Assembly (NCBI RefSeq): GCF_001667945.1
Contig: NZ_LZJK01000130.1
Coordinates: 1-64,000 of the forward strand
Source: Mycolicibacter sinensis
GTDB lineage: Bacteria; Actinomycetota; Actinomycetes; Mycobacteriales; Mycobacteriaceae
Direction of reading: 5' to 3'
Length of the DNA: 64,000 bases
The notes under the pieces were generated by a model. It worked only from the letters and a program-made list of their open reading frames with translations. It did not search any database and was not told the origin of the DNA. Positions 34,743 through 44,664 of the stretch are shown one piece after another. Numbering within the stretch: the first letter of the stretch is position 1; every line of letters begins with the position of its first letter. Made by a program: the position numbers and the translations under genes.

Positions 34743-36158
34743 ATGAAGGCTCAGCGACTGCACGCGGCGGGCGCCACTCTGCTGGCCGCGCTCTGCGCCC
34801 TCGTGCTGGCCCTGTCGTCGCTGTTGTCACCGGCGCTGGCCTACCGGCTGGAGAAGTTGGTCGCCGACATCGTGCTGCTGGCCGGTGAGGGCTGGATCAT
34901 GACCGGCACCGGCCAGTCCGACCCGACGGTGGGCAATTACATGGACTTGGTGCGGCAGTTCTACCTGCAGCCCGCGGACCCCTGGTTCGCCGGGCAGTCG
35001 ACGTTCGCCGGCTACAACTTCGAGGGCCTGGTCACCCCCGAGCAGTTCTGCCCGATCGTCTGCCAGCCGCTGCCGGTCCCGCAGTTGAACTTCGCGGACT
35101 CACTCGCGCAGGGCGCGGCCAACCTGGACGCCGCGATCCGCCCCCAACTGGAGGCCGGCGATCTCGTCACGGTCTTCGGCTACTCGCAGAGCGCGGTGGT
35201 CTCCACGCTGGCGATGCAGAAGCTGCTCGCCGACGTGCCAGGCGGTTCATACGACCCGGACAACCTGCACTTCGTGCTGATCGGTGACCCGAACAGCCCG
35301 ATCGGCGGCATTCTGAGCCGGCTGCACTTCGCCGACGGCCTGGACGGGAGCATGCAGCACATCCCGTTCCTGGGCATCCCGGTGGGCATCGGCGCGGGCC
35401 CGACCGACTTCTCGGCCAGCATCTACAGCACCGAATACGACGGCTGGTCCAACTTCCCGCTGGACCCCACCAACCTGCTGGCCGTGGCCAACGCGCTGAT
35501 GGGAATCCCGGCGGTGCACGGCGCTTACTTCAACGACAACCTCGGCAACGCGATCGACCTCGGTTCGATCGGGTCGAACGACTTCTACATGCTGCCCACC
35601 GCGCAGTTGCCGATCCTCGGGCCCCTTTACGGGCTCGGTGATGTCGGCAAGCTGGTCGGTGACGCGCTCGCGCCCCTGCTGAAGGTCGCCATCGACTGGT
35701 CCTACGGCAACCCCGGCGCCCCGGACGCCGGCATCACCGTCGACGGGGTGGACCCGATCGGCGCGGCCGGCTCCTGGGCGGTCACCGCGACCGGGCACCT
35801 GTCCGAGGACACCGGGGTCGCCGGGTTCCTGCTGCGCATGGACCCGCTGCAGATGCTGGCCGGAATGCAGTACGCCGGTGTGCAGAGCCTGACCAACACC
35901 TTCAATAACCTGCTGGACTTCGCCGGGCAGGCTCCGCTGTCGCAGGGAGTCGTCGACTCGCTACTGACGGGCTATCACCTCACGATCGAGCTGGACCAGG
36001 CGCTGCTCACCGGGTGGCACGACCTGGCCGCCCAGTGGAACCTGCTCGACGTGCTGGGGCCCGACGCCATCTTTAACGGGGCGCCGCTGATCTCCGCCCA
36101 GCCGCTGCTGGACCTGGTCGGGCTGGGCTTCAGCATCCTCAACTACCTCGACGCCTGA
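34743..36158 (+). CDS. secreted PE-PPE domain (serine hydrolase) protein, paralogue 2
   Basis: This 471-residue paralogue of the upstream gene matches it over the whole length: [40 protein letters not shown], the nucleophile segment [33 protein letters not shown] and a shared C-terminus ([13 protein letters not shown]). A strong signal sequence ([20 protein letters not shown]) starts right after [12 protein letters not shown], so the ATG at 34743 is preferred over one at 34698. No PE or PPE domain is present. It probably arose by tandem duplication. The stop is 17 bp before the upp start, so the two may be co-transcribed. Confidence 0.86.
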   Translation: MKAQRLHAAGATLLAALCALVLALSSLLSPALAYRLEKLVADIVLLAGEGWIMTGTGQSDPTVGNYMDLVRQFYLQPADPWFAGQSTFAGYNFEGLVTPEQFCPIVCQPLPVPQLNFADSLAQGAANLDAAIRPQLEAGDLVTVFGYSQSAVVSTLAMQKLLADVPGGSYDPDNLHFVLIGDPNSPIGGILSRLHFADGLDGSMQHIPFLGIPVGIGAGPTDFSASIYSTEYDGWSNFPLDPTNLLAVANALMGIPAVHGAYFNDNLGNAIDLGSIGSNDFYMLPTAQLPILGPLYGLGDVGKLVGDALAPLLKVAIDWSYGNPGAPDAGITVDGVDPIGAAGSWAVTATGHLSEDTGVAGFLLRMDPLQMLAGMQYAGVQSLTNTFNNLLDFAGQAPLSQGVVDSLLTGYHLTIELDQALLTGWHDLAAQWNLLDVLGPDAIFNGAPLISAQPLLDLVGLGFSILNYLDA

Positions 36159-36177
36159 CGCCGTATGGTGTGAGCCC

Positions 36178-36810
36178 GTGGATGTGTGCGTCGTCGACCA
36201 CCCGCTGGCCGCGGCGCGGCTGACGACTCTGCGTGACAAGGGCAGCGACAACGCGGCGTTCCGGTCGGCGCTGCGCGCCCTGACCCGGATGCTGGCCTAC
36301 GAGGCCACCCGCGATGCCCCCTGTGAGCAGGTCCGTGTGCGCACCCCGCTGGCCGACACCGTCGGGGTTCGGCTGATGCGGCCGCCGCTGCTGGTACCGG
36401 TGTTGCGCGCCGGGCTGGGCATGGTCGACGCCGTCCACGCCCTGATCCCCGAAGCCGAGGTCGGGTTCGTCGGGGTGGTACGTGATGAGGCCAGCCACTT
36501 GCCGGTGCCGTATCTGGCCTCGCTGCCGACGGATCTGGGCGCCCGACCGGTCATGGTGCTGGATCCGATGCTGGCCACCGGCGGCTCGCTGGTGCACACC
36601 GTCGGACTGCTGGTCGATCGCGGCGCGACCGACATCACCGTGCTGTGCGTGGTGGCCGCCCCGGAAGGCGTTGCGGCACTTAAGGTCGCCGCTCCGGCCG
36701 CGCGGCTGTTCACCGCGGCGGTCGACGACGGGCTCAATGCCGACGCCTTCATCGTGCCGGGGCTCGGCGACGCCGGCGACCGGCAATTCGGCCCGCGTTG
36801 GACACAGTAG
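36178..36810 (+). CDS. upp: uracil phosphoribosyltransferase
   Basis: This 210-residue pyrimidine-salvage enzyme makes UMP from uracil and PRPP. The PRPP-binding loop is [18 protein letters not shown], and the N-terminal [20 protein letters not shown] and [19 protein letters not shown] are family signatures; the uracil site is in [13 protein letters not shown]. The GTG at 36178 starts MDVCVVDHP and fits the family length. It is convergent with pmmB; 129 bp separate the stops. Confidence 0.95.
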   Translation: MDVCVVDHPLAAARLTTLRDKGSDNAAFRSALRALTRMLAYEATRDAPCEQVRVRTPLADTVGVRLMRPPLLVPVLRAGLGMVDAVHALIPEAEVGFVGVVRDEASHLPVPYLASLPTDLGARPVMVLDPMLATGGSLVHTVGLLVDRGATDITVLCVVAAPEGVAALKVAAPAARLFTAAVDDGLNADAFIVPGLGDAGDRQFGPRWTQ

Positions 36811-36939
36811 GTGTTGCCCGCCTTCCAGCGACAACTGTTTCTGCGCAGGAGGCATCAGTCGACCCGACGGCTCGCTGTCGCTCAGAGGCGGGCAACTGCC
36901 ACAGCCCCCGGGCCTGGCGGTGGTTGGGCCCGTCGGGCC

Positions 36940-38547
36940 CTACCAGTCCCGGACCTCCTCGGCAACGGCCGCGCAGATTCGCTGCGCCGCGACGCGGTCG
37001 GCGGCCGGATCATTCGATGGCTCCAGCGTCACTTCCAGGTAACACTTGAGCTTGGGCTCGGTGCCCGAGGGCCGTACCACCACGCGCACCGAGGTCTCGT
37101 CACGCTGCCCGGTGAACTCCAGTGCGTCGGTGGTCGGCCCGGCGCGGTGCAGCAGATCGGTTGCGGTGACAGTGAATCCGGCCAGTGCACCGGGGGGAGC
37201 AGCGCGCAGCCGGGACATCACCGCGGTGGCCTCGGCGACGTCGGCCACTCGGCGGGTTACCGCGTCGGTGACGTGCACGCCGTGCCGGCGCGCCAACCCA
37301 TCGAGCGCCCCGGCAACCGAGCCGCCACGGTCGCGCAGCGCCGACACCAGGTCGCACGCCAGCACGGCGGCGGTGATGCCGTCTTTGTCGCGCACCGCAT
37401 CCGGGTCGACGCAGTAGCCGATCGCCTCCTCGTAGGCGTAGACCAAGGCGCCGGGCAAGCCGCTATCGGCGCGGGCGAGCCATTTGAACCCGGTCAGCGT
37501 CTCGACGTGGCGTGCCCCGTAGCGCCCAGCGATGCCCGCCAGCATCCGCGACGACACCACGCTGCTGGCAACCACCGCAGCCGAGGCACGGCGGGCCGGC
37601 AGCCGGGAAAGCAGGTAATCGCCGAGTAGCCAGCCGGTTTCGTTGCCGGTCAGCATCCGCCAGCCGTCCGGTCCGCCGATACCGACTGCGCACCGGTCGG
37701 CGTCAGGATCCAGTGCGATCGCGATGTCAGCGTTGACATCGGCGGCCAGCTCCAGCAGCGCGTCGGCGGCGCCCGGCTCCTCCGGGTTGGGAAACGTCAC
37801 CGTCGGGAAGTCCGGATCCGGGTCGAATTGGCTTGCCACGGTGTGGATGTCGCTGAACCCCGCGGCGCGCAGCACGTCGACCGCCAGCGCACCGCCCACC
37901 CCGTGCAGCGGCGTCAGCGCCACCCGGATCCCGCCGTGGTGGCGCCGCACCGCGGCCGCCCGTGCGATGTAGCGCTGCAGCAGGTCGCCGCCGGCCGGCG
38001 GGGCGGTGCGGCGGGGGATCGCATCGGCTGGGGGAGCGGCGGCCATCGCGGCCTCGATCTCGGTGTCGACCGGGGGGATGATCTGCACACCGCCGTCGAA
38101 GTACACCTTGTAGCCGTTGTCTCCGGCCGGGTTGTGCGAGGCGGTGATCTGGATACCGGCCGCCGCGCCGGTCTGTCGCACCGCGAACGCCACCACCGGC
38201 GTCGGCTGCGGATCGGCTAGCCGAAGCACCGAAAACCCTGCGGCGGCAAGGACTTCGGCTGTCGCCGCGGCAAACGCTTGCGAGCCGTGGCGGGCGTCGC
38301 GGCCGACCACCACGGTCGCACCGGCGCGCCCGCGTGCGGTGAGGACCTGGGCCACCGCCCAACTGGCGCGCAGCACCACGGCGAGGTTCATCGCGTCGGG
38401 CCCGCCCCGGACCGGCCCCCGCAGTCCGGCGGTGCCGAAACGCAGCGGCGCCGCGAACCGGGCGGCCCGTTCGTCGTCGTCCCAACCGGCCACCTCCGCG
38501 GCGGTCGCCGGGTCCGGGTCGTGGGCGATCCAGTCGCGCGGATTCAC
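36940..38547 (-). CDS. pmmB: phosphomannomutase/phosphoglucomutase
   Basis: This 535-residue alpha-D-phosphohexomutase shifts phosphate between C6 and C1 of mannose or glucose phosphates, or ribose phosphates in some homologues. The four family motifs are visible: [13 protein letters not shown], the phosphoserine loop [20 protein letters not shown], the Mg-binding [12 protein letters not shown] and the sugar loop [14 protein letters not shown] with the phosphate loop [15 protein letters not shown]. The GTG at 38547 overlaps the deoD stop by 4 bp. It is the match of Rv3308; with deoD next to it, a role in pentose/nucleoside phosphate metabolism is possible. Confidence 0.94.
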   Translation of the reverse strand: MNPRDWIAHDPDPATAAEVAGWDDDERAARFAAPLRFGTAGLRGPVRGGPDAMNLAVVLRASWAVAQVLTARGRAGATVVVGRDARHGSQAFAAATAEVLAAAGFSVLRLADPQPTPVVAFAVRQTGAAAGIQITASHNPAGDNGYKVYFDGGVQIIPPVDTEIEAAMAAAPPADAIPRRTAPPAGGDLLQRYIARAAAVRRHHGGIRVALTPLHGVGGALAVDVLRAAGFSDIHTVASQFDPDPDFPTVTFPNPEEPGAADALLELAADVNADIAIALDPDADRCAVGIGGPDGWRMLTGNETGWLLGDYLLSRLPARRASAAVVASSVVSSRMLAGIAGRYGARHVETLTGFKWLARADSGLPGALVYAYEEAIGYCVDPDAVRDKDGITAAVLACDLVSALRDRGGSVAGALDGLARRHGVHVTDAVTRRVADVAEATAVMSRLRAAPPGALAGFTVTATDLLHRAGPTTDALEFTGQRDETSVRVVVRPSGTEPKLKCYLEVTLEPSNDPAADRVAAQRICAAVAEEVRDW

Positions 38548-39332
38548 AGCCGGGCTACGACCTCGGCGAGCAGCTCACCCATCCGGGCCGCCGACTCCCG
38601 GCCGGCGGCCAGCACCTCGGCGTGGCTGAGCGGCTCGCCGGTGAGCCCGGCCGCCAGGTTCGTCACCAGCGACAGCCCCAGCACCTGAGCCCCGGCCGCC
38701 CGGGCGGCGATCGCCTCGTGCACGGTCGACATGCCCACCAGGTCGGCGCCCAGGGTGCGCAGCATCCGGATCTCCGCCGGGGTCTCGTACTGCGGGCCGG
38801 ACATCCCGGCGTAGACGCCCTCGGCCAATGTCGGGTCCACCTGGCGGGCCAGTGCGCGCAGCGCCGGGGTGTAGGCGTCGACCATGTCGACGAAGTGCGC
38901 GCCCTCAAGCGGTGAACGTCCGGTCATGTTCAGGTGGTCGCTGATCAGCACCGGCTGGCCGACCTCGAAGTGCTCACGCAGGCCGCCGGCCGCGTTGGTC
39001 AACACCACCGTGTTCACACCGGCCGCCACTGCGGTACGCACCGGTCGCACCACGTCGACCAGCGGGTGGCCCTCGTAGGCGTGGATCCGGCCGACCAGCA
39101 CCAGCACCCGATGGGTGCCGATCGGTATCGACACCAGCTCGCCGAGGTGGCCCGCCGCGGTCGGCGCACTGAACCCGGGCAGGTCGGCCATCGGCATCGC
39201 CGCGGTGGGCGTGCCCAGGGCCGTCACCGCCGGCGCCCACCCGGAACCGAGGACGATCGCCACGTCGTGGGTGTCGACCCCGGTGCGCCGGGCCACCACC
39301 GCCGCGGCCTGGGTCGCGAGCGGAACCGTCAC
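38544..39332 (-). CDS. deoD: purine-nucleoside phosphorylase
   Basis: This 262-residue trimeric-type purine-nucleoside phosphorylase (also called punA) acts in inosine and guanosine salvage. Family segments are [64 protein letters not shown] and [19 protein letters not shown]. The GTG at 39332 was chosen because the longer open frame upstream would cross the divergent amidohydrolase promoter. It is the first gene of the deoD-pmmB pair and the match of Rv3307. Confidence 0.94.
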   Translation of the reverse strand: MTVPLATQAAAVVARRTGVDTHDVAIVLGSGWAPAVTALGTPTAAMPMADLPGFSAPTAAGHLGELVSIPIGTHRVLVLVGRIHAYEGHPLVDVVRPVRTAVAAGVNTVVLTNAAGGLREHFEVGQPVLISDHLNMTGRSPLEGAHFVDMVDAYTPALRALARQVDPTLAEGVYAGMSGPQYETPAEIRMLRTLGADLVGMSTVHEAIAARAAGAQVLGLSLVTNLAAGLTGEPLSHAEVLAAGRESAARMGELLAEVVARL

Positions 39333-39375
39333 AGCCCCTGAGCTTAGCCGCGCGCCACGGTGGGATACTGCGTGA

Positions 39376-40554
39376 ATGCCCTCAGCTTCCGCGTCGCAGG
39401 CCGCGCAGGCGTGGTTGGCCGTCAACGCCGATGAGCTGATCGCCTGGCGGCGGCATCTGCACCGCCACCCGGAGCTGAGCCGCCAGGAGTTCGCCACCAC
39501 CCAGTTCATCGCCGAACGCCTGGCCGGTGCCGGCCTCAACCCCAAGGTGCTGCCCAGCGGAACCGGGCTGATCTGCGACTTCGGCCCCGAAGACGGCCCG
39601 CGCATCGCGTTGCGGGCCGACATCGACGCGCTGCCGATGACCGAGCAGACCGGGGCGCCGTACGCCTCGCTGGTGCCGGGGGTGACCCACGCCTGCGGTC
39701 ACGACGCGCACACCGCGATCCTGCTGGGAGCGGCGCTGGCGCTGGCTTCGGCGCCGGAGCTGCCGGTCGGGGTGCGGCTGGTGTTCCAGGCTGCCGAGGA
39801 GCTGATGCCCGGCGGGGCGATCGACGCGATCGCGGCCGGGGTGCTGTCCGGGGTCAGCCGGATCTTCGCGCTGCACTGCGATCCGCGGCTGCAGGTCGGC
39901 CGGGTGGCCACCATCCCGGGTCCGATCACCTCGGCGGCCGACACCATCGAGATCACCGTCGGCGGCCCCGGCGGGCACACTTCCCGGCCGCACCTGACCG
40001 CGGATCTGGTCTATGGGCTGGGCGTGCTGATCACCGGGCTGCCCGGCGTGCTGTCCCGGCGCATCGACCCGCGCAACAGCACGGTGCTGGTGTGGGGGGC
40101 GGTCAACTCCGGGGCGGCCGCCAACGCGATCCCGCAGGCCGGGCGGCTGGCCGGCACGGTGCGCACCGCCAGCCGCGACACCTGGGTGGCGATGCAGGGC
40201 ATCATCGAGGACGCGGTGACCTCATTGCTGGCCCCGCTGAACATCGAGCACACGCTGTACTACCACCGCGGGGTACCGCCGGTGGTCAACGAGGCGGTGT
40301 CGACCCGGATGCTCACCCACGCGATCGAGGCCGTCGGGCCCGACGTGCTGGCCGAGACCCGGCAGTCCGGCGGCGGCGAGGACTTCTCCTGGTACCTCGA
40401 AGAGGTGCCCGGCGCGATGGCCCGGCTCGGGGTGTGGCCGGGGGTCGGGCCGCAACGCGACCTGCACCAGCCGACGTTCGATCTCGACGAGCGGGCGCTG
40501 GGCATCGGGGTGCAGGTGATGGCCGGCATCGTCGACCAGGCCGCGCTGCTTTAG
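39376..40554 (+). CDS. amiA1: M20 family amidohydrolase/carboxypeptidase (AmiA1-like)
   Basis: This 392-residue two-domain M20 peptidase of the aminoacylase/IAA-amino-acid hydrolase group has metal ligands in [16 protein letters not shown], in [15 protein letters not shown] and in a C-terminal [21 protein letters not shown] dimerisation domain with [19 protein letters not shown] lies in between. M. tuberculosis carries two adjacent copies here (amiB1, amiA1); only one is present in this window, and its placement beside the Rv3304-like gene favours amiA1. The substrate is unknown. The ATG at 39376 is 43 bp from the divergent deoD start. Confidence 0.82.
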   Translation: MPSASASQAAQAWLAVNADELIAWRRHLHRHPELSRQEFATTQFIAERLAGAGLNPKVLPSGTGLICDFGPEDGPRIALRADIDALPMTEQTGAPYASLVPGVTHACGHDAHTAILLGAALALASAPELPVGVRLVFQAAEELMPGGAIDAIAAGVLSGVSRIFALHCDPRLQVGRVATIPGPITSAADTIEITVGGPGGHTSRPHLTADLVYGLGVLITGLPGVLSRRIDPRNSTVLVWGAVNSGAAANAIPQAGRLAGTVRTASRDTWVAMQGIIEDAVTSLLAPLNIEHTLYYHRGVPPVVNEAVSTRMLTHAIEAVGPDVLAETRQSGGGEDFSWYLEEVPGAMARLGVWPGVGPQRDLHQPTFDLDERALGIGVQVMAGIVDQAALL

Positions 40555-40637
40555 CCTCAGCGGCGCGAGCTGGCGCACCTCACCGCTTTGCGAGCGTGCG
40601 CGTTTGCCCGCAGACACGCCCGCTCGCGGAGAGGACA

Positions 40638-41129
40638 CTAACTCCCCGGGCCGATGTTGCGGGCCGGGCGGGTCTGCAGTTTGCGCACGTACTCCTCGGG
40701 CGCACCAGCGATCTGGGCGGCCTCGGCCACCACCCCCAGATAGCGCGCCGACGGCAGACCGCCCTCCCAGGCGTCCACCACGTACAGCCAGGCCAGCACC
40801 GGCTCGGGGGCGTTGTCGGCCGGATCCGACGTGATCCCGTCCACCCGGTCCACCCGACAGCGGATCTTCTTGTGGATCCCGAAGTCCGAACCCTCCCAGC
40901 GGTCCATGTTCTTCTCGTCCTCGGGGGTCACGTCGTAGAGGACGACGAACACGCTCGAGCCCGGGTCCTCGACCACGGTCGCCAGCGCGCCCTCCCAGCC
41001 GATGTCCTCGCCGGCGAACGTCAGCCGCCAGCCGTGGATCCAGCCGGTGCCGGTCATCGGGGAGTGCGGTGCACGCTGCAGCATCTGCTCGGGATGCATG
41101 TTTGACCCATAGGCGGCGTAGAGCGGCAC
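40638..41129 (-). CDS. gamma-glutamylcyclotransferase-fold protein (Rv3304-like)
   Basis: This 163-residue protein has the AIG2/GGCT-like fold: the N-terminal LYAAYGSNMHPEQMLQRAPH matches the substrate-binding YGSN loop, followed by GWRLTFAGEDIGWEGALATV and VFVVLYDVTPEDEKNMDRWE with the family's acidic catalytic region. It is the positional match of Rv3304. The GTG at 41129 starts VPLYAAYG, the conserved beginning of the fold. The substrate, a gamma-glutamyl compound, is uncertain. It is divergent from lpdA (43 bp) and convergent with the amidohydrolase across 83 bp, which contain the inverted GCGAGCG and CGCTCGC at about 40590-40626. Confidence 0.85.
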   Translation of the reverse strand: MPLYAAYGSNMHPEQMLQRAPHSPMTGTGWIHGWRLTFAGEDIGWEGALATVVEDPGSSVFVVLYDVTPEDEKNMDRWEGSDFGIHKKIRCRVDRVDGITSDPADNAPEPVLAWLYVVDAWEGGLPSARYLGVVAEAAQIAGAPEEYVRKLQTRPARNIGPGS

Positions 41130-41171
41130 GGCAGAAAGCTTAAACGCCGGGCCCCGGATAAGTTGGTCGCT

Positions 41172-42596
41172 GTGACTTCTGCCTCCACGCGCATCGTGAT
41201 CATCGGCGGCGGACCGGCCGGCTACGAAGCGGCACTGGTGGCAGCGGCCAAGGGGCCGGAGGCGGTGTCGGTCACCGTGGTCGACGCCGACGGCATCGGC
41301 GGTGCCTGCGTGTTGTGGGACTGTGTGCCGTCCAAAACGTTCATCGCCTCGTCGGGGGTCCGCACCGAGCTGCGCCGGGCCCCGCACCTGGGCTTCGACA
41401 TCCACTTCACCGACGCCGAGATCGAGCTGGAGAAGATCCACGAGCGGGTCAAGTCGCTGGCCGCCGCGCAGTCCGCCGACATCCGCACCCAACTGATCAA
41501 CACCGGTGTCGAGGTCATCGCCGGCCGCGGGGAGCTCATCGACCCCGAAACCGGCCTGGCGCGCCACCGGGTCCTGGTCACCGAGCACGGCGGGGGACAG
41601 CGCCTGCTCGACGCCGACGTGGTGCTTATCGCCACCGGCGCCAGCCCGCGCACCCTGTCGAACGCCGAACCGGACGACGAACGGATCCTGACCTGGCGTC
41701 AGCTCTATGACCTGCGCACGCTGCCCGAGCACCTGGTGGTGGTGGGGTCGGGGGTGACCGGCGCGGAGTTCGTCAACGCCTACACCGAACTCGGCGTGCC
41801 GGTGACGGTGGTGGCCAGCCGCGATCGGGTGCTGCCGCACGAGGACCCCGACGCCGCCCGGGTGCTGGAGCGCTCGTTCGCCGAGCGCGGCGTCACCCTG
41901 GTCAAAAACGCCCGGGCCGCGTCGGTGACCCGCACGCACGACGGCGTGCTGGTCACCATGACCGATGGCCGCACCGTGACCGGCAGCCACGCGCTGATGA
42001 CGGTCGGGTCGGTGCCCAATACCGCCGGTCTGGGCCTGGAGCGGGTCGGTATCAAGCTCGGGCCCGGTAACTATCTGCAGGTCGACCGCGTCTCGCGGAC
42101 GTCGGTTCCGGGGATCTACGCCGCCGGGGACTGCACCGGGCTGCTGCCGCTGGCCTCGGTGGCGGCCATGCAGGGCCGCATCGCGATGTATCACGCGCTG
42201 GGCGACGCGGTGGCGCCGATCCGGCTGCGCACGGTGGCCGCGGCGGTGTTCACCCGGCCCGAGATCGCCGCGGTCGGGGTGCCGCAGTCCCAGATCGACG
42301 ACGGCACCGTGCCCGCCCGCACCGTCATGCTGCCGTTGCAGACCAACGCCCGGGCCAAGATGAGCCGGATGCGGCACGGCTTCCTGAAACTGTTCTGCCG
42401 GCCGGCCACCGGCACGGTGATCGGCGGGGTGGTGGTGGCCCCGATCGCCTCCGAGCTGATCCTGCCGATCGCGCTGGCCGTGCAGAACCGGATCACCGTG
42501 GCCGACCTGGCGCAGACGCTGGCGGTGTATCCGTCGCTCTCAGGGTCGCTCACCGAGGCCGCGCGCCGGTTGATGACGCACGACGACCTGGACTGA
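41172..42596 (+). CDS. lpdA: NAD(P)H-quinone dehydrogenase LpdA-like flavoprotein
   Basis: This 474-residue flavoprotein of the pyridine-nucleotide disulfide reductase family has FAD fold VIIGGGPAGYEAALVAAA, NAD(P) fold LVVVGSGVTGAEFVNAYTEL, the FAD signature VPGIYAAGDCTGLLPLASVA and the dimerisation domain (VFTRPEIAAVGVPQSQI). It matches Rv3303c closely. The sequence shows C46-V-L-W-D-C51 before VPSKTFIAS, a full CxxxxC pair. The M. tuberculosis protein, as I recall, has Ala at the first position and acts as a quinone reductase, not a lipoamide dehydrogenase. The C-terminal catalytic His-Glu pair of disulfide reductases is not evident (YPSLSGSLTEAARR instead of HPTLSE). The GTG at 41172 is preferred over a TTG at 41163. 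Confidence 0.92.
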   Translation: MTSASTRIVIIGGGPAGYEAALVAAAKGPEAVSVTVVDADGIGGACVLWDCVPSKTFIASSGVRTELRRAPHLGFDIHFTDAEIELEKIHERVKSLAAAQSADIRTQLINTGVEVIAGRGELIDPETGLARHRVLVTEHGGGQRLLDADVVLIATGASPRTLSNAEPDDERILTWRQLYDLRTLPEHLVVVGSGVTGAEFVNAYTELGVPVTVVASRDRVLPHEDPDAARVLERSFAERGVTLVKNARAASVTRTHDGVLVTMTDGRTVTGSHALMTVGSVPNTAGLGLERVGIKLGPGNYLQVDRVSRTSVPGIYAAGDCTGLLPLASVAAMQGRIAMYHALGDAVAPIRLRTVAAAVFTRPEIAAVGVPQSQIDDGTVPARTVMLPLQTNARAKMSRMRHGFLKLFCRPATGTVIGGVVVAPIASELILPIALAVQNRITVADLAQTLAVYPSLSGSLTEAARRLMTHDDLD

Positions 42597-42725
42597 GCCG
42601 GTCGCGTCTTCGCGTCGCCCGCCGAGCCCAGCGTGCACTGAGCGCGAAATTTCTCGTCGGAGCTCGCAGTGCGGACACGCTCGACGCACCAGCGTGGCCC
42701 GCGGGTAGTCGCGCTCACGTTCGGC

Positions 42726-42755
42726 GTCGAGAGTGACGCCAGTTTCACGCTCGAC
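42726..42755. repeat. 30-bp palindromic repeat, copy D
   Basis: GTCGAGAGTGA and TTTCACGCTCGAC flank a short CGCCAG loop. It belongs to the same family as repeats A-C. A degraded half unit (CGCTCACGTTCGGC) precedes it. It is located 38 bp upstream of glpD2, in the 196-bp lpdA-glpD2 gap, which otherwise holds only further partial CGTG/CACG half-repeats. Confidence 0.75.
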
Positions 42756-42792
42756 GCCGGGCGCCGGGCAGCCGCCACGTAGCCTGGCAGTC

Positions 42793-44505
42793 GTGAGCAC
42801 GCTGGGACCTGACCAACGAGCACAAGCCTGGGACCGCCTGGGCAGCGAGCAGTTCGACGTGGTGGTTATCGGCGGGGGCGTGGTAGGCACCGGGTGTGCG
42901 CTCGACGCCGCCACTCGCGGCCTCAAAGTAGCCCTGGTCGAGGCCCGCGACTTCGCTGCCGGCACGTCGAGCCGAAGCTCGAAGATGTTCCACGGCGGGC
43001 TGCGCTACCTCGAACAGTTGGAGTTCGGCCTGGTGCGCGAGGCGCTGCACGAACGCGAGCTGTCGCTGACCACGTTGGCACCGCACCTGGTCAAACCCTT
43101 GCCGTTTCTGTACCCGTTGACCCGGCGGTGGTGGGAGCGACCGTATGTGGCCAGCGGGATCTTCCTCTACGACCAGTTAGGTGGGGCGAAATCCGTTCCC
43201 GCGCAACGGCACCTGACGCGTGCCGGCGCGCTGCGGCTGTGCCCGGGGCTGCGGCGCAGCGCGCTGATCGGCGGCATCCGCTACTACGACACCGTCGTCG
43301 ACGACGCTCGGCACACCCTGACCGTCGCGCGGACCGCCGCGCACTATGGGGCGGTCATCCGCAGCTCCACCCAGGTGGTGGCGCTGAGACGCGAAGGTGA
43401 CCGGGTGACCGGGGTGACCGTGCGCGACTCCGAGGACGGCGCCACCACCGAGGTGCACGGGCATGTCGTGGTCAATGCGACCGGAGTGTGGACCGATGAG
43501 ATTCAGGCGCTGTCGCGGCAGCGCGGCCGGTTTCACGTGCGGGCCTCCAAGGGCGTACACATCGTGGTGCCGCGAGACCGGATCGTCAGCGAGGCGGCGA
43601 TCATCCTGCGCACCGAGAAGTCGGTGCTGTTCGTCATCCCGTGGGGCACCCACTGGATCATCGGCACCACCGACACCGACTGGAACCTAGATCTGGCCCA
43701 CCCGGCGGCCACCAAGGCCGATATCGACTATCTGCTGACCACCGTCAACACCGCGCTGGCCACGCCGCTGTCGCACGCCGACATCGAGGGCGTCTACGCC
43801 GGGCTGCGGCCGCTGCTGGCCGGGGAGAACGACGACACCTCCAAACTGTCCCGCGAGCACGCGGTGGCCGTGCCGGCGCCGGGCCTGGTCGCCATCGCCG
43901 GCGGCAAGTACACCACCTACCGGGTGATGGCCGCCGACGCGATCGACGCCGCCGCCGAGTACATCCCGACCCGGGTGGCGCCGACGATCACCGAGAAGGT
44001 GCCGCTGCTGGGCGCCGACGGCTACTTCGCTCTGGTCAACCAGGCCGAGCACGTGGGCGCCGAACAGGACCTGCACCCCTACCGGGTGCGCCACCTGCTG
44101 GACCGCTACGGCTCGCTGATCCACGACGTGCTGGCGCTGGCCGACGGCCGGCCGGAGCTGCTGGACCCGATCACCGAGGCGCCTACTTATCTGAAGGTGG
44201 AGGTGGCCTACGCCGTCGCCGCCGAGGGCGCCCTACACCTGGAGGACGTGCTGGCCCGCCGGACCCGGATCTCCATCGAGTACGCCCACCGCGGAGTGAA
44301 CTGCGCCCGCGAAGTGGCCGAGGTGATGGCCCCGGTGCTCGGCTGGGACGACGCCGCCGTCGACGCCGAAGTGGCCAACTACACCGCCCGGGTGGAGGCC
44401 GAGATCTTGTCGCAGGAACAGCCCGACGACGCCTCCGCGGATGCGTTGCGCGCGAGGGCACCCGAAGCCAGGACCGAGATTCTGGAGCCGATTCCGCTTC
44501 CATGA
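42793..44505 (+). CDS. glpD2: glycerol-3-phosphate dehydrogenase, FAD-dependent
   Basis: This 570-residue aerobic glycerol-3-phosphate dehydrogenase passes electrons from G3P to menaquinone at the membrane and yields dihydroxyacetone phosphate. The FAD fold is VVVIGGGVVGTGCALDAATR, followed by the family signature AGTSSRSSKMFHGGLRYLEQ. Other landmarks are KGVHIVVPRDRIVSEAAIIL, WIIGTTDTDWNLDLAHP and the C-terminal domain with EYAHRGVNCAREVAEVMAPV. The GTG at 42793 begins MSTLGPDQRA and fits homologues; the longer frame from 42733 crosses repeat copy D. It is the match of Rv3302c. Confidence 0.95.
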   Translation: MSTLGPDQRAQAWDRLGSEQFDVVVIGGGVVGTGCALDAATRGLKVALVEARDFAAGTSSRSSKMFHGGLRYLEQLEFGLVREALHERELSLTTLAPHLVKPLPFLYPLTRRWWERPYVASGIFLYDQLGGAKSVPAQRHLTRAGALRLCPGLRRSALIGGIRYYDTVVDDARHTLTVARTAAHYGAVIRSSTQVVALRREGDRVTGVTVRDSEDGATTEVHGHVVVNATGVWTDEIQALSRQRGRFHVRASKGVHIVVPRDRIVSEAAIILRTEKSVLFVIPWGTHWIIGTTDTDWNLDLAHPAATKADIDYLLTTVNTALATPLSHADIEGVYAGLRPLLAGENDDTSKLSREHAVAVPAPGLVAIAGGKYTTYRVMAADAIDAAAEYIPTRVAPTITEKVPLLGADGYFALVNQAEHVGAEQDLHPYRVRHLLDRYGSLIHDVLALADGRPELLDPITEAPTYLKVEVAYAVAAEGALHLEDVLARRTRISIEYAHRGVNCAREVAEVMAPVLGWDDAAVDAEVANYTARVEAEILSQEQPDDASADALRARAPEARTEILEPIPLP

Positions 44506-44581
44506 ACTGAGCTTCATTACGCTGCGAACGACGTCCCCGAGAGAACCGTGCAGATGGTCTGAAATCGGCGTTAACATATGT

Positions 44582-44610
44582 TTGACAGTTACTTCTAGGG
44601 CCACTACTTT
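44582..44610 (+). promoter_or_regulatory. SigA-type promoter, paralogue 1 of the secreted pair
   Basis: TTGACA (44582-44587), a 17-bp spacer and TACTTT (44605-44610), 55 bp before the ATG at 44665. The same layout precedes the second paralogue. Confidence 0.68.
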
Positions 44611-44664
44611 CTGCCCATCAGCTGGATCACATGGGGGATCCGGGTACCGGGGAAGGTGTGGTCC

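Noticed and set aside
36811..36939. Additional small gene between upp and pmmB
   Set aside because: Frames here are extensions or shadows of the flanking genes; only a weak GGGCCC-GTC-GGGCCC hairpin is visible between the convergent genes.
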